Positions 1 to 8,811 of a DNA stretch of 36,136 bases are shown piece by piece. A program made the position numbers and the translations under genes. How positions within the stretch are numbered: the stretch's first letter is position 1; each line of letters opens with the position of its first letter. Below the pieces are notes generated by a model, which saw only the letters and a list, made by a program, of their open reading frames with translations, did no database searches and was not told the origin of the DNA. The stretch spans positions 1 to 36,136 of the forward strand of contig NZ_LIRK01000097.1 in NCBI RefSeq assembly GCF_001419765.1. The letters are read 5' to 3'. The DNA is from Streptomyces torulosus (GTDB taxonomy: Bacteria > Actinomycetota > Actinomycetes > Streptomycetales > Streptomycetaceae).

Positions 1-3
1 ATT

Positions 4-16
4 CTGAAACGATCAG
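4..16. promoter_or_regulatory. Possible LacI-type operator half-seen at window edge
   Basis: The sequence CTGAAACGATCAG is an imperfect inverted repeat (arms CTGA/TCAG) that resembles the TGAAACG boxes at 6904, 7003 and 32061. It lies just ahead of a possible ribosome binding site and a short GTG reading frame. Its true context lies outside the window, so this is a weak call. Confidence 0.25.
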
Positions 17-29
17 TAAGGAGAGAACC

Positions 30-134
30 GTGTCCTGGACCGATTGGGAATGCGGGGCCCTGGCGGAGCTCGAACTCCAATCAACGCCGTCGGCGCAGTC
101 CACCCACTTGATCATCTACCGCCCGGTCCGGTAA
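30..134 (+). CDS. Short ORF or gene stump, unknown function
   Basis: A 34-codon frame starts at GTG, preceded by AAGGAG with about seven bases of spacing, and ends at TAA just before the convergent fucosidase stub. The peptide begins VSWTDWECGALAELELQ. I recognise no family. A good ribosome binding site with such a short product suggests either a small protein or the 5' end of a gene cut by rearrangement, as is common in this window. Confidence 0.25.
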   Translation: MSWTDWECGALAELELQSTPSAQSTHLIIYRPVR

Positions 135-141
135 ACCACCA

Positions 142-1125
142 TTAGGTGAGGGGCAAGGGCAGCACCGTGATCGGGCGGGCGTCGGCTGAGCGGACGACCG
201 CGCCCTTGCGTTCGACGATCACGATGATCCTGTTGTCGCTCGCCCATGCGCGCCACCATGACGCTCCCTCCACCGTGACAACTCCTGAGTCGAGTGGTGC
301 GCGTCGCGTCGTCAGGGACTTGGCCTCGGACATCCATGCCGCGAATCCCTCGAGCGTCGACCGCTGTGTCTTTGGAATCCGACCGGAGGCCTCGGGCCCG
401 ACATTGAGCAGCAGTCTTCCCCCGCGGGCCACGACGTCCGCGTAGAGCCGTGCGAGTTCCCGCGGCGAGAGCGTGAGTGACTCGTCCTCGATTTGGTTGT
501 ACCCGAACGAGAAACCGAGACCGCGGTTGTGTTCCCAACCGACGCCGGACTCGTGATGTGTGTCGTGTGCGTACTCGCTCGTCCGGTAGTCCCAGACCTC
601 GGCGCCCCAGCGGTCGTTGACGACGCCGTCGGGCACGACGCTCCGGTAGTGGGCGAGTAGCTGCTGGAGCGATCCGTCCGCCTTCCCGGCGTCCGGCCAA
701 TCGATGTCGTTCCAGATCACGGCGGGCTGGTACCGGTCGACGAGGTCGCGGACCTGCGCGGTGGCGTACGCGGCATACGCGGCGTCGTTGGGGCGCATCT
801 CGTTCACCGCCGACAGCGAGTCGATCGGGGGGAAGCTGGTGACAGCCCAGTCCAGCCCACCGGAGTAGTAGACACCGAATCGCATGCCCCTGCCGCGCAC
901 CTCGTCGGCCAGTGGCGCGAGCAGGTCGCGTCGAGGCCCACGGGCTACTGTCGTGAGGCCTCCCGCCCCCGGCGCATCCCACAGGGTGACACCGTCGTGA
1001 TGCTTGGTGACCGGGATGACATAGTCGGCGCCGGCCCGGCGAAACAGGTCCGCCCAATCCGCCAGGTCGTACTGTTCCGCCTTCCACATGTCGAGGAACC
1101 CCTCGTAGGGCCGGTCGGCGAAGGC
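142..1125 (-). pseudogene. GH29 alpha-L-fucosidase, 5'-truncated
   Basis: The frame reads as a GH29 fucosidase of the Thermotoga maritima type, but it begins about 95 residues into the family. It shows the KHHDG segment, the FGVYYSGGLDW strand, WNDIDWPD carrying the expected nucleophile Asp, WEHNRGLGFSFGYN carrying the expected acid/base Glu, and LLLNVGP near the end. The N-terminal barrel start with its G-I/M-F-I-H-W/F-G motif is absent. The fragment is in the same frame as the upstream GH95-like gene, whose TGA (1126-1128) immediately precedes it, and the first ATG in this frame is at 1089. An ATG at 1141 with AAGGA before it may be the original start, but its frame does not lead into the fucosidase, which implies an out-of-frame internal deletion. 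It is last in the operon. Activity is unlikely without the barrel start; re-initiation at 1089 cannot be excluded. Confidence 0.85.
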
Positions 1126-3660
1126 TCAGGAAATCGCGCATGTGGTGGTTCCTTCGAGCTCGTCATTGAGGGACGGAACAGGTGAGATACGGACGACCGT
1201 CCCGGTCTGCACCCACAGGCGGATCGGCCCGGGCGGATGGTGGATCGCTTGCGCTTCTTCGGTGCTGTCCGCGGCCGGGTGGACGGTGCTCGGTCCGGAC
1301 CACGGCGGCACGACCGTGAGTTCACGTTCGTGCCCTCCGGTCAGCTCGAGCCGGTCTGCCTCGCCGGAGCGCCGGGTGAAGGAAACCCGGTGACCCCCGC
1401 GGGTTCGCAGTTCGGTGAAGCTGACCGGGAGATCAAGGGGCCAGTTCGGCAGGATGCGGATCACGCCGTCGTGGCTCTGCAGCAGGCACTCGGAGATCAC
1501 GGCGCCGACCGCGAAGTTCTCGGTCCACACCCCCATGCGCGCCATGAAGTCGAAGGGTGTCGCGTCGTCGTACCGGCCGCCTGAGCGCTGGACCCGGGCT
1601 GTGGCTGTGCCGTTGGGGGTCGTGCAGTACTGGACGTGGCGCAGCCACCGCTCGAGATCGAGCTGACCGAGTCGCGCCTCCTGCATGGCGACGAACACGA
1701 GGTCGTTGCCTCCCTCGGTGCGCTGGCGGCGGACCGTACGGCGGGCGATCTCGACATGGTCGGCCGGTGACGAAAGCGAGACGGCTTCGCACGGGAAGAC
1801 GGCCATCGCCGCGGCCGGGACGTTGTAGACGACGTCCGGGTCCTCGCCTGCGACGCTCACCCACACGGTGCCCTCGTCGGTCTCTGTCGTCGGCAGCGGG
1901 ACGAGCTGGGGCACCGCGGCGCGGGCGCGTTGCACGAGGTCTTCGGGCAGAGCGTCCCGTCCGGCGGTACGCAGCGCCTCGTCCGCGTCCACCAGTGCCT
2001 GGAAGGCGAAGGTGAAGAACACGATGTCGACGTGTCCGTCGACGTTGAGGCGCAGCCCGTCGGACAGGCCGTACACCTCCGGGACGACCGTGGGGTAGAC
2101 GTGCAACCGTCCGTCGTCGCGGGCCAGGCGCTCGGTGCCGGCGTCGAGATAGTCGAGCAGGAACTGGGCGACGTCGACCAGGAAGGGTGCGATGCGGTCC
2201 GCCAGCAGGTCGACGTCACCGGTGTAGAGGTAGTGCCACCACAGGGTCTGCACCGTCCAGGCCGGGATGAACGCCTCCCACGCCCACTTCGGGCACAGGT
2301 AGGGCGCGAGCGTGGTCTCCAGCGGCCAGCCGATCAGTGAGAAGGCCGCACCGGGCATGCCGTAGTACTGCTCGGCGGTACGCCGGGCCTGTGGCAGCAG
2401 CGAGTCCAGCAGGTCCAGGTAGGGGTGGTGGAGGTCCTCGTGGCCGGTGACGAACAGGCCCCAGTACAGCTGTTGCACGTTGTAGTTGAAGTGGTAGTCG
2501 CCGTGGAAGCCGGAGCCGATGTCCCGGTAGGTCCACGGGCCGAACAGGCCGGGCGCGACACCGCCGTCCCGCAGCGCGCAGCGTGTCCAGTACAGGTTGC
2601 GGTACCACAGCGCCTCGAGTTCGTGGCCACCGACGTCGATCGCCGAGCGGGCCCAGAAGTCGCGCCATGAGGCCGTCGTCGCCGACCTGGCCGTGTCCTG
2701 GTCACCCATCTCGACGGCGACCGGGGCGGCCGACAGCGCCGACAGTTCGTCTTGGGTCAGATCGATCCGCAGGTTGAGTTCGCGGGTCGGTGCGACATGC
2801 GTGGCGAGGGGGTCGAGAGCGACGCGTCGCCCCTTGAAACCGGCGACGGTTCCGGCCGTGAGTTCGGTGTCGGAGGTGAGTCCGAGCCGGAATGCCGGAG
2901 TGTCGGGCAGAGCCTCGCCGGTGACGGGCAGGCCCTGCACGAAGGCGAGGTGATGGGACGACTGCTCGTGGGTGAGGTGTTCGTTCGGCGTGAACGCCGA
3001 CTTCGGGCGCGTGTAGGCGTTGCCCGCTTCGATGGGGTCGGCGGGCCCGTCCGCGCCGTCGTAACCGAGCGGGTCGGGGAGTACGCGCAGGCCCCGTACC
3101 GGCAGCGTCGCGGTACCGTGCGCCGACCAGCGCACCCACGCGGTGTCGGAATCCGCCGCGACGAAGATCTCGACCGTGGACGGAGCGCCGTCGACGGTGA
3201 GCCGCACGCTGCAGATCCCGGTGGCGATGTCGACGTGATAGCCGAGGACCTCGCAGCGCCGGGTGTCGAGGCTGAGCAGGACCGAACCGCACGGAAACGG
3301 CTTGGGGTACGGCGCCCCGTAGCCCTCCTCGGTGTCGGCGAGGTACCGGGCGAACTCCTCGTCCTCGTCCGGGCGTCCGTGCCGGGCTGCCTCCTCGGCG
3401 GCGGTGAGCACGTTGGCGAACGTCCCCAACCGGTCCGGGTCGACGACCTGGGCCCGCTTGTCCCAGACGGCGTTGTGGCCGAGGTGGATCACGATGGCGT
3501 CCGGCCGCGGCACGACGACCGCCCCGAACTCCCCGTTGCCCAGCAGGGCGCCCTCGAAGAAGTCGCCGGCGGCCGGCGTGCGGACGATGGGGTGGCGGCG
3601 GCTCACATCGAGGCCGTCGACCGCTTGTGACAGTGGCGCGTACAGGGGGTTGGTGGTCAT
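1126..3660 (-). CDS. GH95-like glycoside hydrolase (probable alpha-L-fucosidase/galactosidase)
   Basis: This 844-residue protein has the GH95 layout. An N-terminal beta-sandwich (about 1-320) contains LLGNGEFGAVV, the counterpart of the family LPxGNGRLGAMV motif. An (alpha/alpha)6 barrel follows (about 340-760). DYHFNYNVQQLYW matches the DYHxNINxQMNYW motif that carries the two catalytic-site Asn residues. The end has WTENFAVGAVISECLLQSHDGVIRILPNWP, shared with GH95. No signal peptide is seen, so it should act in the cytoplasm on imported oligosaccharides. Known family activities are 1,2-alpha-L-fucosidase and alpha-L-galactosidase. The ATG start overlaps the permease stop (ATGA), indicating translational coupling. 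The divergence from canonical GH95 leaves the exact substrate open. Confidence 0.72.
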   Translation of the reverse strand: MTTNPLYAPLSQAVDGLDVSRRHPIVRTPAAGDFFEGALLGNGEFGAVVVPRPDAIVIHLGHNAVWDKRAQVVDPDRLGTFANVLTAAEEAARHGRPDEDEEFARYLADTEEGYGAPYPKPFPCGSVLLSLDTRRCEVLGYHVDIATGICSVRLTVDGAPSTVEIFVAADSDTAWVRWSAHGTATLPVRGLRVLPDPLGYDGADGPADPIEAGNAYTRPKSAFTPNEHLTHEQSSHHLAFVQGLPVTGEALPDTPAFRLGLTSDTELTAGTVAGFKGRRVALDPLATHVAPTRELNLRIDLTQDELSALSAAPVAVEMGDQDTARSATTASWRDFWARSAIDVGGHELEALWYRNLYWTRCALRDGGVAPGLFGPWTYRDIGSGFHGDYHFNYNVQQLYWGLFVTGHEDLHHPYLDLLDSLLPQARRTAEQYYGMPGAAFSLIGWPLETTLAPYLCPKWAWEAFIPAWTVQTLWWHYLYTGDVDLLADRIAPFLVDVAQFLLDYLDAGTERLARDDGRLHVYPTVVPEVYGLSDGLRLNVDGHVDIVFFTFAFQALVDADEALRTAGRDALPEDLVQRARAAVPQLVPLPTTETDEGTVWVSVAGEDPDVVYNVPAAAMAVFPCEAVSLSSPADHVEIARRTVRRQRTEGGNDLVFVAMQEARLGQLDLERWLRHVQYCTTPNGTATARVQRSGGRYDDATPFDFMARMGVWTENFAVGAVISECLLQSHDGVIRILPNWPLDLPVSFTELRTRGGHRVSFTRRSGEADRLELTGGHERELTVVPPWSGPSTVHPAADSTEEAQAIHHPPGPIRLWVQTGTVVRISPVPSLNDELEGTTTCAIS

Positions 3661-4493
3661 TTGAACACTCCGCCGAGCGCGATGCCCTTGGTGACGTTCT
3701 TGTGGAAGACGAGGTACAGCAGGATGATCGGGATGGACGCCAGCGAGAGCCCGGCGAACAGCGCCCCCTGGTCGGTCGTGTACTGGCCCTGGAACGAGAG
3801 CAGACCGACCGGCACGGTCTGCGACTCACCGGACTGCAGCAGCACCACGCCGAGTTGTGTCTCGCCCCAGACGAACACGAGCGTGAGCATCGCCACCGCC
3901 GTCACCGCTCCCTTGGCAAGCGGGAGGACGATGCGGACGTACGTGCGCCAGGCCCCTGTGCCGTCGAGTGCGGCTGCCTCCAGCAGCTCGACCGGGAAGT
4001 CGACGAAGAACGAGTGCATGATCAGCACGGTGGTCGGCAGGGCCAGGGCGCCGTACGCGATGCCGATGACCACCGGCATGTTGAGCACCCCGAACGCGTT
4101 GAACGCCTGGTAGTAGGGAACGATCATCAGCACGATCGGCAGAACGGTCGACGACACGAACAGCCGGGTGAACCAGATGCGGCTGCGCTCCGACAGGTGC
4201 GTCGCGAAGTACGCCGCCGTCACTCCGGCCCCGAGGTTGAAGACGAGCGCGGTGACAGCCGCGATCAGACTGTTGCCGAAGTAGCTGGTCAGTCCGGCCG
4301 TCCCGGCCGAACCCTGCCAGGCCCGCGCGTAGTTGCCGGGCAGGATCTTTCCGGTGATACCGAGGCCGTTCAGGTAGATGTCCCCGTTGGACCTGACGCT
4401 GAGCAGCAGGATCAGCACGAACGGCACGACGGCGAGCAGCGTCCAGAGCACGAGGGCGGCCCGTGCGGTGCCTCGACCGAGCAGATTACGCAT
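3657..4493 (-). CDS. Sugar ABC transporter permease (MalG-like)
   Basis: A membrane protein of about 278 residues beginning MRNLLGRG, with an N-terminal membrane segment (ALVLWTLLAVVPFVLILLL) and several further hydrophobic helices. The EAA loop that contacts the ATPase is visible as ELLEAAALDGTGAWRTYVRIVLP. It is the second permease of a carbohydrate importer of the CUT1 type. I chose the ATG at 4493 because it overlaps the upstream permease stop (TGATG); a longer reading upstream is only the other permease read out of frame. The stop overlaps the GH95-like start. No ATPase subunit is encoded nearby, as is usual for Streptomyces CUT1 systems that share MsiK. Confidence 0.9.
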   Translation of the reverse strand: MRNLLGRGTARAALVLWTLLAVVPFVLILLLSVRSNGDIYLNGLGITGKILPGNYARAWQGSAGTAGLTSYFGNSLIAAVTALVFNLGAGVTAAYFATHLSERSRIWFTRLFVSSTVLPIVLMIVPYYQAFNAFGVLNMPVVIGIAYGALALPTTVLIMHSFFVDFPVELLEAAALDGTGAWRTYVRIVLPLAKGAVTAVAMLTLVFVWGETQLGVVLLQSGESQTVPVGLLSFQGQYTTDQGALFAGLSLASIPIILLYLVFHKNVTKGIALGGVFK

Positions 4494-5506
4494 CACGCCT
4501 CCTTCGAGCGGCTGGCCCGTACGCCGACGAGGCCGACCGCGATGAGTACGACTGCCGAGAGCACGGCCAGTGCCGACGCCGGGCCGAACTGCCCGTTCAG
4601 CAGCGCTTCCCGGTAGATCCGCACCGGCAGGATCGAGGTCGCCGTGCCCGGACCGCCCTGCGTCATCGCCCACACGGTCGTGAATCCGTTGAACGCCCAC
4701 ATGAACTCGAGCAGGGCCGTCATGACGAACACCGGCCGGATCATCGGGAGAGTCATGCTGAAGAACTGTCGTGCCGTCGAGGCGCCGTCGATGCGCGCGG
4801 CCTCATAGATGGAGACGGGGACCTGTTCCATCGCTCCGAGCAGCAGCAGGAACGCGAAGCCGACGCCCGCCCACACGGTCACGAACACCACCGGCCAGAC
4901 GGCCGTGGAGGCGTCACCCAGCCACGCGTGCGCGTTGCCGAGTCCGAGGTGGCCGAGGACCTGGTTGACGGCGCCCGAGCGCGGCTGGAAACTCGCCGTC
5001 CAGAAGATCGACACGGCGGCCGCGGGCGCGACACCGGGCAGGAACCAGATGACCCGGTAGAAGCGCCCGCCCTTCACGCCGTGGCTGACCGCCGCGGCGA
5101 GAAGGCTGCTGATGACGATCGTCGCCACCGCCGACGCGGCGGCGTACACGAGAGTGACGCCCAGCGACTGGTAGGTGTCCGAACTCTTGAGAACAGTGCG
5201 GTAGTTGTCCAGCCCCACGGAGTGCATGGGACCGAAGCCGACCCAGTCCGTGGTACTGATGCGTACCGTCTGGACGATCGCGCCGAGGACGAAGACGGCG
5301 AGCAGGAGAAGTGCGGGCACCAGTGCCAGGCGGGTCACCAACGGTGAGGTGGTGGCCCTCGACCGGCGACCCGACCCCCTCCCGCCCGTGCCGGGACGCC
5401 TCGCGGATCGCGATCGCTCCCGGCTGGGCACGACGCCCGTGGACTTCGCGGCGTCGCCGGCGTCGGCCCCCGGGGCCGACGCCGTGATCACGGAATGCGT
5501 GCTCAT
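4493..5506 (-). CDS. Sugar ABC transporter permease (MalF-like)
   Basis: This 337-residue protein has a long basic, disordered cytoplasmic N-terminus (about 1-55, rich in Arg, Ser and Gly). About six transmembrane helices follow, starting at LVTRLALVPALLLLAVFVLG. The EAA loop reads SIYEAARIDGASTARQFFSMTLP. It pairs with the next gene as the inner-membrane channel for oligosaccharide uptake. It sits 42 bases after the binding-protein gene and its stop overlaps the next permease start, so the three transporter genes form one transcription unit with the two downstream glycosidases. Confidence 0.9.
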   Translation of the reverse strand: MSTHSVITASAPGADAGDAAKSTGVVPSRERSRSARRPGTGGRGSGRRSRATTSPLVTRLALVPALLLLAVFVLGAIVQTVRISTTDWVGFGPMHSVGLDNYRTVLKSSDTYQSLGVTLVYAAASAVATIVISSLLAAAVSHGVKGGRFYRVIWFLPGVAPAAAVSIFWTASFQPRSGAVNQVLGHLGLGNAHAWLGDASTAVWPVVFVTVWAGVGFAFLLLLGAMEQVPVSIYEAARIDGASTARQFFSMTLPMIRPVFVMTALLEFMWAFNGFTTVWAMTQGGPGTATSILPVRIYREALLNGQFGPASALAVLSAVVLIAVGLVGVRASRSKEA

Positions 5507-5548
5507 ACACCTCTCCTCGAACTGGGATACGGCTCGTTCACGGTCGGC

Positions 5549-6916
5549 TCAGCTCGCGGACTTGCGGAAGCTCAGCAGCTCGTCCTGCTGCTGCTGTGCC
5601 AGCGCGGACGGCGAAAGCCTGCCGGAGTACATCGCCTGGATCTTCGAGTCGATGAAGGTCTGCGCGAGCGCGTTCGGCACGACCGATGTCCAGCCGGCCG
5701 CGCTGCCGTTCTTGGCGATGTCGGCCAGGATGCTGCGGGAATTCGCGTCCAACTTCGTGAAGGCCGAGGCGGGCAGGTCCTTCACCCCGGGGAGCAGATT
5801 GGCGGTGCCGACCACGCCCTCCGACTGCGCCTTCTCGGACATGACGAACTCGAGGAACTTCTTCGCCCACGCCTTGTGCTGCGCCCTCACCGGGATACCC
5901 AGCGCGTCACCGTAGTAGCCGGTGTGCGTCATCTTCGTCCCGGCGTTGACCGGCGGCAGGAGCAGCCAGTCGGGCTTCACCGACGTCTTCGCGGGCACGA
6001 AGTCGGCCGCCGTGAAGTTACCGCCCAGGAACATCCCCGCCTTGCCCGCGAGGAACGGCGCCTCCGCGTCCTGGTACTTCTGACCGAGGAACCCATCCTG
6101 ATAGACACCCGACTTGCGGTACTTCTCCAGCGTCGAGAGCACCTTAGTGAAGGCCGGGTCGGTGTACTTCGCGGTGATCTCGGTCTTGCCGTTGTAGGAC
6201 GCCAGGTAGTTCTCGAGCTGCGCCGGCGACGCCGAGGTCGGCAGCAGGGCGTCGACCATCCAGCTGGCCTGGTAGCCGGAGGCGCCGCCGAGCTGCAGCG
6301 GTGCGTACCCGGCCGACTTCAGCTTCTTGGCCGCATCGATGAGGTCCTTCGAGGTCGCGAACCGGTGATCGGTCGGCACGGTCACGCCGGCTTTGGCGAA
6401 GGCTGCCGGGTTGTACCAGACGACGTTGTAGATGGCCTGGGAGAAGGCGACGACGTACGGCTTGCCGCCGACCTTCAGCGACCCGGAGACGCCGCTGCCG
6501 TAGCGCTTGGCGAGGTCACCGGAACTCCACACGTCACTGAGATCGGTCAGCCCGCCACGGCTGGTCAGAGCGGTGTAGGGCGACGTGCCGACCGGGACGA
6601 AGCCGACGTCGGGCGCGTTGCCCGAGCCCAGCACAGTGAGGTTCGAGCCGGCCTTCTGCTCCTGGCTGATCGTCTGCAGTTTGACCGTCACGTTCGGGTG
6701 CGCCTTGTGGAATTCCTTGGCGAAGTAGCCGAACAAGGTCTCCTGCCCGGTCTGCTGCTGAACGGTCAGAGTGACCGGCGCCGAGCCCGTGGTGTCGCTC
6801 CCCTCACTCCCCGACGACGAACACGCCACGGCAGAGGAGGTGAGAACGGCGACCGCGGACAGCGCCGTCAGGGCGCGAGGCAGCGGGTTTCGGCGTGCTT
6901 CATTGAAACGTCTCAT
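5549..6916 (-). CDS. Extracellular sugar-binding lipoprotein of ABC transporter
   Basis: This 455-residue protein has a basic N-terminus, a hydrophobic segment and the lipobox AVAC near residue 32, followed by a Ser/Gly linker. The mature part is typical of family-1 solute-binding proteins (MalE-like): VTLTVQQQTGQETLFGYFAKEF near the start, and GYYGDALGIPVRAQHKAWAKKF with the late FLEFVMSEKAQ segment. It should capture an oligosaccharide outside the membrane for the two permeases that follow. The downstream GH95 and GH29 genes suggest a fucosylated ligand. Its upstream region holds two TGAAACG-type boxes and three copies of the ACATCSGATGT palindrome, so regulation by more than one repressor is likely. 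Confidence 0.92.
   Translation of the reverse strand: MRRFNEARRNPLPRALTALSAVAVLTSSAVACSSSGSEGSDTTGSAPVTLTVQQQTGQETLFGYFAKEFHKAHPNVTVKLQTISQEQKAGSNLTVLGSGNAPDVGFVPVGTSPYTALTSRGGLTDLSDVWSSGDLAKRYGSGVSGSLKVGGKPYVVAFSQAIYNVVWYNPAAFAKAGVTVPTDHRFATSKDLIDAAKKLKSAGYAPLQLGGASGYQASWMVDALLPTSASPAQLENYLASYNGKTEITAKYTDPAFTKVLSTLEKYRKSGVYQDGFLGQKYQDAEAPFLAGKAGMFLGGNFTAADFVPAKTSVKPDWLLLPPVNAGTKMTHTGYYGDALGIPVRAQHKAWAKKFLEFVMSEKAQSEGVVGTANLLPGVKDLPASAFTKLDANSRSILADIAKNGSAAGWTSVVPNALAQTFIDSKIQAMYSGRLSPSALAQQQQDELLSFRKSAS
6904..6915. promoter_or_regulatory. LacI-type operator-like box over the start codon
   Basis: TGAAACGTCTCA is a 12-bp imperfect palindrome centred on ACGT that overlaps the start codon of the binding-protein gene. 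A closely similar TGAAACGTTACA lies 99 bases further upstream. LacI-family operators commonly have this central-CG form. The regulator is not identified. Confidence 0.4.
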
Positions 6917-6968
6917 GGTCGGGAAACCCCTCGATAGGGCGCGATTCGGATTCGCGAAGCCGGGTAAA

Positions 6969-6979
6969 ACATCGGATCT
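6969..6979. promoter_or_regulatory. ACATCSGATGT box (one mismatch), ABC operon 1
   Basis: ACATCGGATCT matches the palindrome ACATCSGATGT at 10 of 11 positions. It lies 53 bases upstream of the binding-protein start, within the expected promoter region. See the perfect copy at 7097-7111. Confidence 0.5.
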
Positions 6980-7002
6980 ACTCAGTCCATGCGACTAAGG
7001 CA

Positions 7003-7014
7003 TGAAACGTTACA
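7003..7014. promoter_or_regulatory. LacI-type operator-like box TGAAACGTTACA
   Basis: A 12-bp palindrome with one mismatched pair (TGAAACGTTACA), about 87 bases upstream of the binding-protein start. Its form, with AACGTT at the centre, is typical of LacI/GalR operators. It resembles the box at 6904-6915. Confidence 0.45.
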
Positions 7015-7096
7015 ACCGCGTTCCAGCAACGAGCAATGGCCGAAACAAGGTTGTTTTCTCCACCGTCAGGCCGAAAGCTTCCCCAGCGACACGACT

Positions 7097-7111
7097 AGAC
7101 ATCCGATGTCT
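7097..7111. promoter_or_regulatory. Perfect AGACATCCGATGTCT palindrome
   Basis: A perfect 15-bp palindrome around a single central base, about 180 bases upstream of the ABC operon. Its core ACATCCGATGT recurs exactly at 10283-10293 and nearly so at 6969, 7224, 19524 and 19645, always in intergenic DNA upstream of glycan genes. It is probably an operator for a dimeric regulator not identified in this window. Confidence 0.65.
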
Positions 7112-7223
7112 CGCCCCGGGGGCGACCTCGGGTGTGGCAATCGTCTCACCACCGAGGTCCTCCTCGGCTGCCTGTGGAGCGTGGCGTGACGTTACGAGCG
7201 TATTGCCGCACATGGCAAGAGTC

Positions 7224-7234
7224 TCATCCGATGT
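7224..7234. promoter_or_regulatory. ACATCSGATGT box (one mismatch), distal copy
   Basis: TCATCCGATGT matches the palindrome at 10 of 11 positions, 125 bases from the perfect copy at 7099. Weaker partial matches follow at 7330-7337 (ACATCGGA) and 7393-7403 (TCATCCGAAGT). Confidence 0.45.
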
Positions 7235-7775
7235 ATGCGCAGGATCGTGACCGATGGCACGAACATCGAGGTAGATCACCAGGATAAAGAGCCCATCTGA
7301 TCACTTTTGGGGCCATTCCTCGACCACAGACATCGGAGGACTGATTGCGCCAGCGGGCCGGCGGTCGTACTGTCAGGCACCGCCGCAGAAAATCATCCGA
7401 AGTATCGAGGGACGGGCCGCCAGAGACCGCGTCGAAGGCAGGCGCGCGATCCCCACCCGGTGACCTTCCCGGCCCCGTCCACCCAACTGGGCGAGGGCGT
7501 CCGAAGCGCGGGCCCAGGTCACTGTTTCTCGCCGACGGGGTCAATCGGCGTGGCCGGCACACGGCCGCACAGGAGGCTCCCGACGTGTGCTTCCGCCAGT
7601 GGCCTCAGGTACCCCGCTCAGCCGGACCCATCTGGCAGCGGGGTCGGTCTCGGCGGTGCGGTGGCGGCTGCCGGCCCTGGCACTGTCCGTCAGGCTCACC
7701 GATCACGAAAGGCTTACGACGTGGTGCGCGATTGAGGTCGGGCCGTGTCGGTCTGGCGGGTTGGCTGGTGGTTGA
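7235..7775. other. Intergenic region without a recognisable gene
   Basis: About 540 bases between the distal operator boxes and the IS5-family transposase. Open frames here show no recognisable domain and overlap each other. Two partial ACATCSGATGT matches lie at its left end. The right end should contain the terminal repeat of the IS element, but I could not pair it with a second end because the other end is deleted. Confidence 0.5.
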
Positions 7776-8518
7776 TTACCGCATGGCCGTGCGGTCGGAG
7801 ACCAGGCCGGCGATGGCTTGGTAGGTCTGGTCGAAGTACTCGCGGCGTCCGATCCAGCGTTGCAGTGGCCGCCACTGCTTGTGCTCAGCGTTGGCGTGCT
7901 CGACGCAGATCCGCTCGGAGGACTGCTGCTTGCGGGCTTCCTCCCAGGCCGCCAGGTCCTCGGGCGGGGCATCCTTCTTCGGCTTCGGCGGTGGCGCTTG
8001 GACCTGGTCGGGGAACTGCCTGGCCAGTCCCCGGTAGCCGGCGTCGACCTTGCCTCTCACCTGGAACCGTTCGAAAAGGTCGCAGATGCCCTCGGTCTTC
8101 AGCGCGGTCTGGTCGTGCTGGCGGCCGGGCCGGAAGGCCCCCGCCCACAGGGTCCGGCCCTTCTCGTCGGTGATTACGGTGGCCTTCTTGGTGTTCTGCC
8201 GCATCTTCCCGGAGACGAACGCCCGGCGTCCGGGGCGGTTCGCCCGTGGACGTCGGACCCGGACCTCGGTGGCGTCGATCCGCAGTTCCACGCCGTGGGA
8301 GGCGGCGTAGGCAAAGACATCGGCTAGGGTACGAAGGCGCAGGTCGGGGCTTCCGGGGACGGCGAAGCCGCGGGCGGCGAGCAGGGGGCGGATCTCGTGG
8401 ACGGCGCGGGTGATCGTGGAGCGGTCCACTTCGTAGAACAGGGCGAGGGCGGCGTGCGGAAGCTGGAAGCGCAGGATGACCAGGGTGGCGACGACCCGAT
8501 CGGGGAAGACGAGTTCCA
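7776..8518 (-). pseudogene. IS5-family transposase (DDE_Tnp_4), 5'-truncated
   Basis: The frame contains a transposase of the IS5/DDE_Tnp_4 type. LVFPDRVVATLVILRFQLPH leads to the helix-turn-helix-like VDRSTITRAVHEI, then the acidic triad: Asp in RIDATEVRV, Asp in VDAGYRGL and Glu in RICVEHANAEHK. The C-terminus is intact and ends at TAA (7776-7778). The N-terminus is lost at about 8518, where in-frame stops appear and the sequence switches to a short-chain dehydrogenase on the other strand. The longest start-to-stop reading begins at GTG 8429 (217 residues), which lacks the N-terminal domain. The element is probably inactive. Confidence 0.8.
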
Positions 8519-8540
8519 GGATTCAGGGTCAAGGCCCCGT

Positions 8541-8801
8541 GAAGGGATCCGCGTCAACTGCGTCAATCCCGGCACCGCCGACACCCCATGGGTGAGCGCG
8601 CTGCTGGCGGCATCCGACGACCCGACGGCGGAACGGGCGGCGCTCAACGCCCGACAGCCCATGGGGCGCCTGGTGACCGCCGAAGAGGTGGCCGCGGCCA
8701 TCGTGTATCTGGCGAGCCCCGCCGCCGCATCGGTCACCGGTACCGCTCTCGCCATCGACGGTGGCATGGCGGGGCTGCGGCTGCGCCCCGCAGAGAAGTG
8801 A
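8541..8801 (+). pseudogene. Short-chain dehydrogenase C-terminal fragment
   Basis: The 86 codons correspond to the last third of a classical SDR. EGIRVNCVNPGTADTPWV is the post-catalytic segment, and MGRLVTAEEVAAAIVYLASPAAASVTGTALAIDGGMA is the conserved C-terminal part. The Rossmann glycine motif and the Ser-Tyr-Lys catalytic residues are missing, removed at the junction with the truncated transposase at about 8520-8540. The next gene starts 10 bases later, so they were once an operon. SDRs next to L-fucose dehydrogenases often oxidise 2-keto-3-deoxy-L-fuconate; assigning that role to this gene is inference. Confidence 0.85.
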
Positions 8802-8811
8802 GGACAGCCAC

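Noticed and set aside
116..1141. A 341-codon open frame starting at ATG 1141 over the fucosidase fragment
   Set aside because: It has a plausible start but an Arg-rich, domain-free product in a frame shifted from the clear GH29 homology.
2702..3829. Long minus-strand frame overlapping the GH95-like gene
   Set aside because: Arg/Pro-rich shadow frame of the real gene.
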